Shown: positions 1-6,889 of the stretch, piece by piece
Position numbering within the stretch: the first letter of the stretch is position 1
Layout of the letters: each line of letters begins with the position of its first letter
From: Blautia sp. BIOML-A1
GTDB taxonomy: Bacteria; Bacillota; Clostridia; Lachnospirales; Lachnospiraceae
NCBI RefSeq assembly: GCF_009883055.1
Contig: NZ_WWVR01000040.1
Coordinates: 1,315-23,749, forward strand
DNA length: 22,435 nt
Direction: 5' to 3'
Made by a program: the position numbers and the translations under genes
The notes under the pieces: model-generated
The model's database searches: none
What the model was told of the DNA's origin: nothing
What the model saw: the letters and a program-made list of their open reading frames with translations, nothing else

Positions 1-172
1 TACATACGGCTCCCGCAATTATTTCTACACTTTTATATTTGCATAGAGTTGATATTATTTCTCTCACATCTTCTCGTACCTTTCCATACAATACTTTCTT
101 CCTATATTTAGGAATGAATACGATATGATACTGGCATTTCCAGCGAGTATGTGATAGACTTTTATTGTCCAT
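1..172 (-). CDS. tnpA: IS200/IS605-family transposase TnpA, N-terminal part (cut by window edge)
   Basis: Translating the minus strand from the ATG at 172 gives 57 codons beginning MDNKSLSHTRWKCQYHIVF and continuing with a PKYRKKV segment. This is the conserved N-terminus of IS200-type Y1 (HUH) single-strand transposases. These enzymes excise and insert the element as single-stranded DNA using one tyrosine and an HUH metal site; both residues would lie beyond the window edge, so neither can be checked. A GGAGG ribosome binding site lies just upstream of the start (plus positions 181-185) and is itself part of an inverted repeat. The frame is open to base 1. Identification rests on recognising the conserved N-terminal motif; whether the element is intact cannot be judged. 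Confidence 0.88.
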   Translation of the reverse strand, partial: MDNKSLSHTRWKCQYHIVFIPKYRKKVLYGKVREDVREIISTLCKYKSVEIIAGAVC

Positions 173-179
173 TTGGACC

Positions 180-236
180 GCCTCCTTTGATTTTGAGTTT
201 GGCTTGCGACACCATTCTCATCATATCACAGGAGGC
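180..236 (-). promoter_or_regulatory. Inverted repeat that can sequester the tnpA ribosome binding site
   Basis: Positions 180-191 and 225-236 are complementary at 11 of 12 positions, with a 33-nt loop. In the minus-strand transcript the proximal arm contains the GGAGG Shine-Dalgarno of tnpA, so the leader can fold to hide it. Translational silencing of tnpA by such a leader hairpin is established for IS200 of enterobacteria; the same role here is inference from the pairing. Confidence 0.65.
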
Positions 237-275
237 TTTATTTTGTTATCCTCACCGCTTCCGCCTACTCCATTC

Positions 276-294
276 TCCCCAGCATAGCTGGGGG
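276..294. repeat. Subterminal hairpin of the IS200-type element
   Basis: There is an 8-bp stem (276-283 with 287-294, one G-T pair at the base) around the 3-nt loop ATA, reading CCCCAGC-ATA-GCTGGGG. IS200/IS605 ends carry short subterminal hairpins that the Y1 transposase binds as single strands, and the position just inside the inferred element end fits that role. Function is inferred from structure and position. Confidence 0.75.
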
Positions 295-299
295 ATTAG

Positions 300-437
300 G
301 CTTTTCATTCAGCCAGCTATTTCGGTAAAGTTTTCCGCAGCCAGATGGGATGTACGCCATATGAATTCAAGAACAGGATCGGAGCTGGAAGCAGAAAGGG
401 GATTTCTGAAAAAAATCGTTTTCGGAAGATATTGTAG
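300..437 (+). pseudogene. C-terminal remnant of an AraC-family transcriptional regulator, interrupted by the IS
   Basis: The frame starting at 300 encodes AFHSASYFGKVFRSQMGCTP, then YEFKNRI, and runs to a TAG at 435-437 (45 residues). This matches the second helix-turn-helix of AraC/XylS regulators, whose usual pattern is GFxSxSYFxKVFKKxxGxTPxEYR. Homology starts abruptly beside the IS hairpin, with an in-frame TAG (297-299) just upstream inside the element. That is what an insertion cutting off the front of the gene would produce. The missing front of the gene should lie beyond the other IS end, outside the window. The target genes of the lost regulator are unknown; it runs toward the thiolase operon, not divergently from it. 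Confidence 0.68.
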
Positions 438-516
438 AACGTAATATGAAATTTGTACCAGTTCTGCTATCAGAAATTACCACATTTATGTAGAGAACTG
501 TACTGTCTGGGGTAAC

Positions 517-563
517 AAAAAAGGGGCTGCCACCCGGAAATATCCAGTGTAACAGCCTCTTTT
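517..563 (-). terminator. Intrinsic terminator of the ligase-CoA transferase-SDR-thiolase operon
   Basis: An 11-bp stem (519-529 with 553-563, one G-T pair) closes a 23-nt loop. On the minus strand it is followed by a T-run (plus A517-522). It lies 46 bp past the thiolase stop. The other arm also ends in T residues, so it may also stop plus-strand read-through from the IS/AraC side. Between 438 and 516 I see no gene. Confidence 0.8.
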
Positions 564-608
564 CTTCGTAGGAATTTATCTGTGTAAAAAAGGGGGAGAT
601 TAAGAAGT

Positions 609-1787
609 TTAACATTTGGTGAAGTACATGGAGATACCCTGTCCACCGCCAATGCACATACTGATCATGGCATCCTTCTTGTCTGTTCTCATTAATTCAT
701 AGAGAACTTTTACGGTAAGCACACATCCGGTCGCGCCGATTGGATGTCCAATGGAAATACCACCACCATAGATGTTTACCTTGTCTTTGTCAAGACCAAG
801 GTCTCTTCTTACGGCATTAGCCTGACTAGCAAACGCTTCGTTGATTTCAAACATATCAATGTCTTTCAGGTTGATGCCAAGTTTTAATGCCAGCTTTTCA
901 CTGGAGAATTTTGGGGAGTATCCCATCAGTTCAGCATCAAAACCTGCTACTGCAAAATCAACAATTTTCAGTTTGGGAGTAACGCCGAGTTCTTTTGCCT
1001 TGTCAGCAGACATAATTACAACTGCAGCTGCACCATCGTTAAGACTTGAAGAGTTGCCGGCGGTAACAGTGCCACCTTTTACGAAACAAGGACGGAGTTT
1101 TGCCAACTTTTCAAGAGTCTGACCTTCTCTTGGACCTTCATCTGTATCAAAAACAGTCACATTACCTTTTCGGTCTTTTAATTCAACCGGGAGAATTTCA
1201 TCTTTGAATTTTCCTGCTTTGATAGCTGCCACAGCACGCTGATGACTTTCAAGAGCGAATTCGTCCTGTTCTTCTCTGGTTACATTATATTTTGATGCCA
1301 CGTTTTCTGCGGTCACACCATTATGATTTCCATCCAATGGCCAGGTCAGGATATCAATGACTCCATCCTCGAATGTTTTGTGTCCCATACGTGCGCCCCA
1401 GCGGGCATCTTTTACATAATACGGAAGCTGAGAAATATTCTCTGCACCTCCGGCAACTACAACATCAGCCTGTCCAGTCTGGATTTCCATAACAGCATCT
1501 GCAATGGACTGAAGGGAAGAACCGCACTGTCTGTTTACAGAATAAGCAGTTGTTTCTTTTGGCATGCCGGCTTTCAGACTGATCGCTCTTGCTACAAATC
1601 CATTTTCTGCAATCTGTCCTACCTGTCCGATGATAACCTCATCAACATCTGACGGCTGGATTCCTGCGCGGTTAACTGCTTCTTTTACAACCATAGCTCC
1701 CATGTCAATAGCAGAAATACTTTTCAGGTTACCACCGTAACTTCCTACAGGGAGACGTACACCACTTACAATTACTACATCTTTCAT
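609..1787 (-). CDS. Acetyl-CoA C-acetyltransferase (thiolase)
   Basis: This is a 392-residue protein of the degradative/biosynthetic thiolase family, which interconverts two acetyl-CoA and acetoacetyl-CoA (or cleaves longer 3-ketoacyl-CoA). The acyl-accepting cysteine is in NRQCGSS (Cys88). The C-terminal motifs are NEAFA (about 316-320), GGGISIGHPIGATG (His348) and CIGGGQG (Cys378), giving a complete Cys-His-Cys set at the usual positions. The start is the ATG at 1787, preceded at 8 nt by GGAGG; an upstream extension of 19 residues has no ribosome binding site and was not used. It is the last gene of the leftward operon, 53 bp after the SDR and followed by a terminator. In this context it would cleave the 3-ketoacyl-CoA made by the SDR. 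Chain-length preference cannot be read from the sequence. Confidence 0.93.
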   Translation of the reverse strand: MKDVVIVSGVRLPVGSYGGNLKSISAIDMGAMVVKEAVNRAGIQPSDVDEVIIGQVGQIAENGFVARAISLKAGMPKETTAYSVNRQCGSSLQSIADAVMEIQTGQADVVVAGGAENISQLPYYVKDARWGARMGHKTFEDGVIDILTWPLDGNHNGVTAENVASKYNVTREEQDEFALESHQRAVAAIKAGKFKDEILPVELKDRKGNVTVFDTDEGPREGQTLEKLAKLRPCFVKGGTVTAGNSSSLNDGAAAVVIMSADKAKELGVTPKLKIVDFAVAGFDAELMGYSPKFSSEKLALKLGINLKDIDMFEINEAFASQANAVRRDLGLDKDKVNIYGGGISIGHPIGATGCVLTVKVLYELMRTDKKDAMISMCIGGGQGISMYFTKC

Positions 1788-1840
1788 TTTGAGTTCCTCC
1801 ATATTTTTTATGACATAAATCAGCTGAAATTTTGACTTGC

Positions 1841-2584
1841 TCAAACGATCATTCCACCACCGACATTGATAACTTCTGAGGTGATATAGGCAGCCTCATC
1901 AGATGCAAGAAAGGCAACCATATTTCCTACGTCAGAAGGTTTACCTGCATATCCCATAGGGATTCTCTGCATCATGCTGTCCCATGCGGCTCCATTATTT
2001 ACTTCTTTCAGTTTAAGAGTCATATCGGTTTCAATGAATCCAGGGCAGATGGCATTGCATGTGATGCCTTTGCGGGCACTTTCTCGTGCGGCGGTTTTAG
2101 TGAGACCTACAACGCCTGCTTTGGCAGCGGCGTAATTAGCCTGTCCGATATTTCCAAGCCAGCTTCCGGAAGAAATATTGATAATACGTCCGCTTCCCTG
2201 AGCACGCATGTGTTTCAGAGCTTCCTGGGTACCAAAGAATACGCCTGTAAGATCGACATCAATTACCATCTGCCAGTTTTCTACAGGCATTTTGTGAAGC
2301 ATGCCATCACGGTTGATACCTGCGTTGTTTACCATAATATCCAGCGTTCCATAAGTGTCAATGGCGTATTTTACCAGTGCATGTACTTCTTCCTGTTTGG
2401 AAACGTTTACAGCAAAAGCCGAAGCTGTCCCCCCTTTTGCAACGATTTCCGCAACTGTATCATCAGCAGGTGCCATATCAGCGACAACTACTTTTGCACC
2501 TTCTTCTGCGAGTTTCATGGCAATTCCTTTTCCCAGACCACGTCCGGAACCTGTTACAATTGCTACTTTGTCTTTTAATCTCAT
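1841..2584 (-). CDS. SDR-family 3-hydroxyacyl-CoA dehydrogenase / 3-oxoacyl-(ACP) reductase
   Basis: This is a 247-residue classical short-chain dehydrogenase of the FabG/PhbB type. It has the Rossmann motif TGSGRGLG (11-18), NNAG (86-89), and a catalytic Ser138, Tyr151 and Lys155 (YAAAK). The residue usually Asn in the catalytic tetrad (VNLTG) is Asp111 here (VDLTG), a variant that I believe occurs in other members. The start ATG is preceded by AGGAGG. Placed between a CoA-transferase and a thiolase, the likely reaction is NAD(P)-linked interconversion of a 3-hydroxyacyl-CoA (for example 3-hydroxybutyryl-CoA) and the 3-ketoacyl-CoA. The alternative is a fatty-acid FabG, but no acyl-carrier-protein genes are nearby. 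Cofactor preference and stereochemistry are undetermined. Confidence 0.9.
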   Translation of the reverse strand: MRLKDKVAIVTGSGRGLGKGIAMKLAEEGAKVVVADMAPADDTVAEIVAKGGTASAFAVNVSKQEEVHALVKYAIDTYGTLDIMVNNAGINRDGMLHKMPVENWQMVIDVDLTGVFFGTQEALKHMRAQGSGRIINISSGSWLGNIGQANYAAAKAGVVGLTKTAARESARKGITCNAICPGFIETDMTLKLKEVNNGAAWDSMMQRIPMGYAGKPSDVGNMVAFLASDEAAYITSEVINVGGGMIV

Positions 2585-2622
2585 GATATAATCCTCCTAA
2601 ATGATTTTTTATGTTAAAAATT

Positions 2623-4206
2623 TTAATGGTTACGAATGATATCTTTCAGTCCGTAGGGTATTGCTTCAGAGAAAATTGCCGGATTCATTTCTTTCAGATT
2701 TTCACTGATGATTGGTTTGAACTCCATCAGATCAAGAATCTGGGTCTGAAGGTCAATGCCAGGGGCAATTTCTGTAAGCACAAGTCCTTCTGGTCTGAGT
2801 TCAAATACAGCACGTTCTGTGATATAATGCATTTTCTGATGTTTTTCTCTGGCTATTTTTCCATTATAGGAAATCTGTTGTACTTTATTTACAAATTTGA
2901 TAAGACTGCCTTCTTTATTGATATGAAGATGACCATTCTCAAACGAGCAGTCGAGACCCTTCCCTGTAAAAGAAGAGCAGAAGACAACATGTTTGGCATT
3001 GGTTGTTATATCGATAAAACCACCGGCTCCGGTAGGATTTGGACCGAGTCTGGTTGCATTGACATTTCCGTCCGGGTCAATTTCACCGGCACCCATGTAG
3101 GTGACATCTACGCCGGCACCATTATAGTAGTCAAACTGGTCATCGTGTCTTAAGAGTGCAAAATTGTTTTTGGCGATACCAAAATCAATACCACCCATAG
3201 GAATACCACCGTAAATACCTGATTCTACAGTGACAGTTACATCGTCGCCAACACCTTCTTCGGAGATGATCGGGCCGACAACATCATTGGGAATACCAGT
3301 TCCTACATTCAGTACATCGTCAACCTGAAGTTCCATGAGAGCACGTCGTCCAATGACTTTGCGGAGGTTCATAGGAAGTGCATCAGAATCGGAAACAGGA
3401 ACTTTGATGTCTCCACAGTAGGCAGGATCAAATGCAAAACTGTGTGTCTGACGATGATCCTCTTCTGGATTCGGACACATAACAACTGCGTCAATAAAGA
3501 TTCCCGGAACAGTAACTCGCTTGCAGTGAAGAGTACCGGATTTTACTTTATATTTTGCCTGGGCGATAACTTTGCCGCCGAATTTCTTGCAGGCCATAAC
3601 AGCGGAAAATACTTCCAGCTGCATTGCTTCTTCATCTGTGGTGAGGTTTCCCATGTCATCTACATAAGTTCCCCGGATAATACAGTAATCAAGTGGAATT
3701 GGCTTATAGCGCATGTATTCTTCACCATCAATTGTGACAACATCTACAATATCGGGTGCGTCTTTTGTAATGGCATTCATTTTTCCACCATCAATACGCG
3801 GATCAATAAAAGTTCCAAGACCTACTTTGGTGATTTTTCCAGGTTCACCTCCTGCCATACTGCGGTACAGCTGAGCGAACTGTCCCTGAGGGATACAGTA
3901 GGCAAGGATTTTATTTTCTGAGATAAGTTTCATCATACGTGGCTGCAGACCCCAGTGTCCTCCGATGATACGGTACAGCATTTCTTCATGTGAGAAATGC
4001 TGTATACCTCTGTCACGGTCGCTCTGTCCACAGGAGTGAACCAGTGTCAGATGGTTGGGACTTCCTGTTTCAAGGAAACGCTTTTCGATAGCTTTCAGAA
4101 TAGTTTCAGATGCAGAAACCAGGGTCATGCCTATTGTTGCAATGGTACTGTCATCTTTTATCATAGCTGCGGCTTCTTCGCCGGTTACAAATTTTGGCTT
4201 TTTCAT
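2623..4206 (-). CDS. Family I CoA-transferase (propionate/acetate CoA-transferase, YdiF/Pct-like)
   Basis: This 527-residue single-chain CoA-transferase has the alpha and beta halves fused, as in YdiF and propionate CoA-transferase. The first half carries the early GMT..SASETIL segment (about 26-37). The second half has GTGIPNDV (302-309) and the catalytic glutamate in VTVESGIYGGIP (Glu328), which forms the covalent CoA thioester. The reaction moves CoA from a donor such as acetyl-CoA or propionyl-CoA to a carboxylic acid. It lies 25 bp downstream of the acyl-CoA ligase and 38 bp upstream of the SDR, with a GGAGG site before its ATG. In this operon it could activate the incoming acid at the expense of acetyl-CoA produced by the thiolase. 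The exact acid pair is not predictable from sequence. Confidence 0.9.
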   Translation of the reverse strand: MKKPKFVTGEEAAAMIKDDSTIATIGMTLVSASETILKAIEKRFLETGSPNHLTLVHSCGQSDRDRGIQHFSHEEMLYRIIGGHWGLQPRMMKLISENKILAYCIPQGQFAQLYRSMAGGEPGKITKVGLGTFIDPRIDGGKMNAITKDAPDIVDVVTIDGEEYMRYKPIPLDYCIIRGTYVDDMGNLTTDEEAMQLEVFSAVMACKKFGGKVIAQAKYKVKSGTLHCKRVTVPGIFIDAVVMCPNPEEDHRQTHSFAFDPAYCGDIKVPVSDSDALPMNLRKVIGRRALMELQVDDVLNVGTGIPNDVVGPIISEEGVGDDVTVTVESGIYGGIPMGGIDFGIAKNNFALLRHDDQFDYYNGAGVDVTYMGAGEIDPDGNVNATRLGPNPTGAGGFIDITTNAKHVVFCSSFTGKGLDCSFENGHLHINKEGSLIKFVNKVQQISYNGKIAREKHQKMHYITERAVFELRPEGLVLTEIAPGIDLQTQILDLMEFKPIISENLKEMNPAIFSEAIPYGLKDIIRNH

Positions 4207-4231
4207 AATGTCCTCCTGTCATATTGGTGCT

Positions 4232-5818
4232 TCAGAACATTTTCCGAATAGCACGTTTGTCTATCTTACCGTTAGGAGTAAGGGGAATTTCATCAGTAAT
4301 GAGAATTCGCTTTGGAATTTTGTATTTTGCAATTTTTTTGTGCAGAAGTGCCTGGATTTTAGGTTCGTCCAGATCACTTCCGGGATCAAGTTTTACAAGA
4401 GCCGCTGCGACTTCGCCGTAAACATCGTCCGGAATACCTACAACGGCTGCCTCATTTACTCCTTTTAACTTATAAATTTCATTTTCTACATCAAAGCTGC
4501 AGATTTTTTCACCTCCCCGGTTGATCATATCTTTTTTGCGATCCACTACGAACAGATAACCTTTTTCATTAAAATATCCCAGATCTCCGGTTCCAAGCCA
4601 TCCATCCTTCAGAGAAGGAGTATCTGTTTTATAGTAGGAAGTAAGTACCACATTGCCATGAATCCATATTTCTCCGATTTGACCGTCTTTCAGTGGAGTG
4701 CCATTGTCATCGCGTATTTCAAAAACAGTTCCGGGAACCGGAAAACCGGAAGAACCGATATAAGGACTGGTACTCGCATCACCAGGAAAAATAGTAGCTG
4801 GAGAGGTTGTTTCTGTCAGTCCATATACTGTATGAAAAACAGAATGAGGAAGCCAGTTGTGTATGGCGGTGAGTTTTTCTTTCGGCATGTTACTGCTTCC
4901 GCATGCAAACTGTTTCAGCGTCGGAAGAGATGGAAATAAATCTTTTTCTTCCAGAAGCATGGAAAAGACTGTAGGTGATGCGTGAAGAAAAGTAATATTA
5001 TGCTCTTTTACACACTGAAGCACCCGCCTGGCATTAAATATTTTGTGTAAATATAAGGTTCCTCCGCAATGTATGAACAGACCGAGTAGTGCAACCATTC
5101 CTGTAACGTGATAAATAGGTATGGGAATCACTGAAATATCGTCAGCTGTGATATTTAGGATTTTCTGATAAGTAGCTACTGCATTCATAATATTGTAGTT
5201 TTTGATTACAACGCCCTTGCTTTGAGAAGTTGTTCCCGATGTGAACATGATGATTGCGTCATCAAAGGAATCATGGCAGACCGGACTTTCAGTTTCAGGA
5301 GAATGATAAGTAGCCAGTCCATAGCCTTTTTCAATATCAGAACAGGCGATGCGTCGAATTCCCTGAGCTTCAAAATCTTCAAACCATTTATAGAAATCCT
5401 GATCGCAGATGATACAGCTCACATCAGCTTTTTCTACTAACGAGGATACTTCTTGCTTTTTGTATTTACTTGGGAGTGGAATAGTGACAGCGCCAAGTTT
5501 TAACAAAGCAAGAAACGATACACAGAATTCCAGACAGTTATACATCATCAGAGCAACGTGACTATTCCTGTGAATATTCTGCTTTTGGTACAGATAAGAA
5601 GCAAAAGCGTCTGTCTTTGCTAGCAGATCTGTATAGGTACAGGAACGGTCATAATTGTCTACAATCGCTGTTTTGTCTGGAAACGACTGCGCTGTCTTAC
5701 ATAAAGCATCATACAGTGTTGTGGAAAGATTGGTATAACATAAAATATCTGAACCAGGATTTAATGGTTCTAATTGGAAATCGATTAACCCTTTCCATTT
5801 GTCTGTTCCAGAAAGCAT
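4232..5818 (-). CDS. Acyl-CoA synthetase (AMP-forming, class I adenylate-forming enzyme)
   Basis: This 528-residue ANL-superfamily ligase activates a carboxylic acid with ATP to acyl-AMP and then acyl-CoA. The phosphate-binding loop TSGTTSQSKG (193-202), YGLTETT (332-338), the hinge region GDLGYFNEKGYLFVVDRKKD (411-430) and the C-terminal catalytic lysine in PNGKID (Lys518) are all present, so the enzyme looks complete. It resembles medium-chain or CaiC-like (carnitine/crotonobetaine) ligases more than acetyl-CoA synthetase; the substrate is unresolved. It is the first gene of the leftward operon, with AGGAGG upstream of its ATG, directly behind a promoter and LacI-type operator. Having both this ligase and a CoA-transferase suggests that ATP-driven priming is followed by CoA exchange (inference). 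Confidence 0.9.
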   Translation of the reverse strand: MLSGTDKWKGLIDFQLEPLNPGSDILCYTNLSTTLYDALCKTAQSFPDKTAIVDNYDRSCTYTDLLAKTDAFASYLYQKQNIHRNSHVALMMYNCLEFCVSFLALLKLGAVTIPLPSKYKKQEVSSLVEKADVSCIICDQDFYKWFEDFEAQGIRRIACSDIEKGYGLATYHSPETESPVCHDSFDDAIIMFTSGTTSQSKGVVIKNYNIMNAVATYQKILNITADDISVIPIPIYHVTGMVALLGLFIHCGGTLYLHKIFNARRVLQCVKEHNITFLHASPTVFSMLLEEKDLFPSLPTLKQFACGSSNMPKEKLTAIHNWLPHSVFHTVYGLTETTSPATIFPGDASTSPYIGSSGFPVPGTVFEIRDDNGTPLKDGQIGEIWIHGNVVLTSYYKTDTPSLKDGWLGTGDLGYFNEKGYLFVVDRKKDMINRGGEKICSFDVENEIYKLKGVNEAAVVGIPDDVYGEVAAALVKLDPGSDLDEPKIQALLHKKIAKYKIPKRILITDEIPLTPNGKIDKRAIRKMF

Positions 5819-5837
5819 TTAATTAACCTCCTTTTAA

Positions 5838-5849
5838 GAAAACGGTTTC
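5838..5849 (-). promoter_or_regulatory. LacI-family operator O1 (leftward promoter)
   Basis: GAAAACGGTTTC is a 10-of-12 palindrome of the form recognised by many LacI/GalR regulators, and it is the exact reverse complement of the site at 6012-6023. It covers roughly +6 to +17 of the predicted leftward transcript, a position suited to steric repression. The likely ligand-binding regulator is the LacI-family protein encoded at 11616-12632. Confidence 0.72.
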
Positions 5850-5861
5850 GTTTATGCGAAT

Positions 5862-5890
5862 ATGATAAGATAAAAACAATAGAAAGTCAA
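5862..5890 (-). promoter_or_regulatory. Promoter of the leftward acyl-CoA ligase operon
   Basis: On the minus strand there is a -35 TTGACT (plus 5885-5890) and a -10 TATCAT (plus 5862-5867) with a 17-bp spacer; each hexamer is 5/6 to sigma-A consensus. The expected start near 5855 is about 37 bp upstream of the ligase ATG, and the operator at 5838-5849 lies just downstream of it. Confidence 0.75.
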
Positions 5891-5965
5891 TATGGAAAAA
5901 ATACACAAAATAACGAAAAAATATTTGTAAAATAAGATGAACGTGATTAAAAAGTATAAAAACTA

Positions 5966-5994
5966 TTGATTTTTGGAAAATGAAATTGTATACT
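5966..5994 (+). promoter_or_regulatory. Promoter of the rightward hydrolase-transporter operon
   Basis: There is a -35 TTGATT (5966-5971), a 17-bp spacer and a -10 TATACT (5989-5994). The expected start is near 6001, about 90 bp before the hydrolase ATG. The rest of the divergent region (5819-6090) is AT-rich with no gene; a 60-codon minus-strand frame there is not credible. Confidence 0.75.
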
Positions 5995-6011
5995 TTGCTT
6001 ATCAAAAGCGA

Positions 6012-6023
6012 GAAACCGTTTTC
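6012..6023 (+). promoter_or_regulatory. LacI-family operator O2 (rightward promoter)
   Basis: GAAACCGTTTTC is identical to the leftward operator in inverted orientation and lies at about +11 to +22 of the predicted rightward transcript. The two sites are 174 bp apart centre to centre, so one dimer could repress each promoter, or a tetramer could loop the region; which applies is not visible in the sequence. Confidence 0.72.
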
Positions 6024-6090
6024 TAAACAAAATTTTAATTAAACGGGGATTGCAAAAGAAATCGTTATCTTAAATAAAGGAGGTATTAGG

Positions 6091-6834
6091 ATGGTAAAAT
6101 GGACAGTGCGGGCTATTCAGGTAGGAAGTATAGAACTGGATCGTTCAGCTATGACACACTTTAAAGGGAAAGGCGAACGTATTACAGTTCCAATCTGGTG
6201 TGCGGGAGCAACAGATGGAACACATAAGGTAATTGTAGATACGGGAATTCGTGATCTGCAAGAATACAGAAAAGCGGAACCGGGAGTAAGACAGACTCCA
6301 GATCAGGTTACAACAACTGCAATTAAGAGAATAATGGGATGGAATTCTGAAGACGTTGATATTGTTATCAACACACATCTTCATTGTGACCATAGTGGCA
6401 GTAACGGAGAATTTAAGAATGCCAGGTTTTACGTTCAGAAGAAAGAATGGGAGGCTGCATTTGCTCCTCTTGTACCGGAAGCACCTTTTTACGATAAACT
6501 CTGCTATGACAAAAATGCAGTTAATTATTTTCAGTGGAACTTCCTTGAGGGAGATGCGGAAATCTTACCAGGGTTAAGAGTAATTACAACACCAGGACAT
6601 ACAAGAGGACATCAGTCAGTAATGTTTGATACAAAGGATGGGGTTGTATGTGTTTCGGGTGATATCTGTAATGTGGCAGAAAATGTAAATGGTAATCTGG
6701 AGCCGAATATCGTGGTAATGGTTCCGGAAACATATGAAAGCTTTGAACGCATCCGACAGTTTGCACATTATATTCTGCCAGGACATGAACCGGCTATTGA
6801 GGATGGTTCTGACAAGTTTATAGCTGTTTTATAA
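6091..6834 (+). CDS. Metallo-beta-lactamase-fold hydrolase, N-acyl-homoserine-lactonase-like
   Basis: This 247-residue MBL-fold enzyme has a complete dinuclear zinc site: HLHCDH (His96, His98, Asp100, His101), His170 in TTPGHTRGH, Asp191 in SGDICN and His232 in LPGHEP. The overall pattern resembles the AiiA/AttM-type lactonase branch, which opens lactone rings; AttM/BlcC acts on gamma-butyrolactone. There is no signal peptide, so it is cytoplasmic. AAAGGAGG precedes its ATG. It is the first gene of the rightward operon, before the ABC importer, and so probably acts on the imported compound, releasing a hydroxy acid for CoA activation by the divergent operon. The true substrate could equally be another ester or thioester; the family assignment is firm, the lactonase role is inference. 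Confidence 0.88.
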   Translation: MVKWTVRAIQVGSIELDRSAMTHFKGKGERITVPIWCAGATDGTHKVIVDTGIRDLQEYRKAEPGVRQTPDQVTTTAIKRIMGWNSEDVDIVINTHLHCDHSGSNGEFKNARFYVQKKEWEAAFAPLVPEAPFYDKLCYDKNAVNYFQWNFLEGDAEILPGLRVITTPGHTRGHQSVMFDTKDGVVCVSGDICNVAENVNGNLEPNIVVMVPETYESFERIRQFAHYILPGHEPAIEDGSDKFIAVL

Positions 6835-6889
6835 GAATATCTATTAGGGGAAAATAACACTATACAAAACTATATAAGGAGAAAACAAT

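Larger units (their letters stand above)
1..300 (-). mobile_element. IS200/IS605-family insertion sequence, tnpA-proximal end
   Basis: This covers the partial tnpA plus about 130 bp of its upstream region. The region holds a terminal-type hairpin (276-294) and a second inverted repeat overlapping the tnpA ribosome binding site. Recognisable coding sequence of another gene (an AraC-type regulator) begins at about 300, which sets the approximate outer boundary. IS200 elements have no terminal inverted repeats and make no target duplication, so the exact end cannot be read from this side alone; I place it within about 10 bp of 300. Confidence 0.75.

Noticed and set aside
151..444. 97-residue plus-strand open frame across the IS end
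   Set aside because: It runs antisense through tnpA and across the IS boundary, with no family similarity; the AraC remnant is in a different frame.
367..657. 96-residue minus-strand open frame beyond the thiolase
   Set aside because: It crosses the operon terminator and overlaps the thiolase end; no ribosome binding site or recognisable domain.
1788..1844. Longer thiolase N-terminus starting at 1844
   Set aside because: It would overlap the SDR stop and lacks a ribosome binding site; family N-termini start at the 1787 ATG, which has GGAGG.
2611..3153. 180-residue plus-strand frame
   Set aside because: Antisense shadow of the CoA-transferase gene.
5823..6005. 60-residue minus-strand frame in the divergent promoter region
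   Set aside because: Low-complexity AT-rich sequence overlapping both promoters; Phe/Ile-rich product with no similarity.
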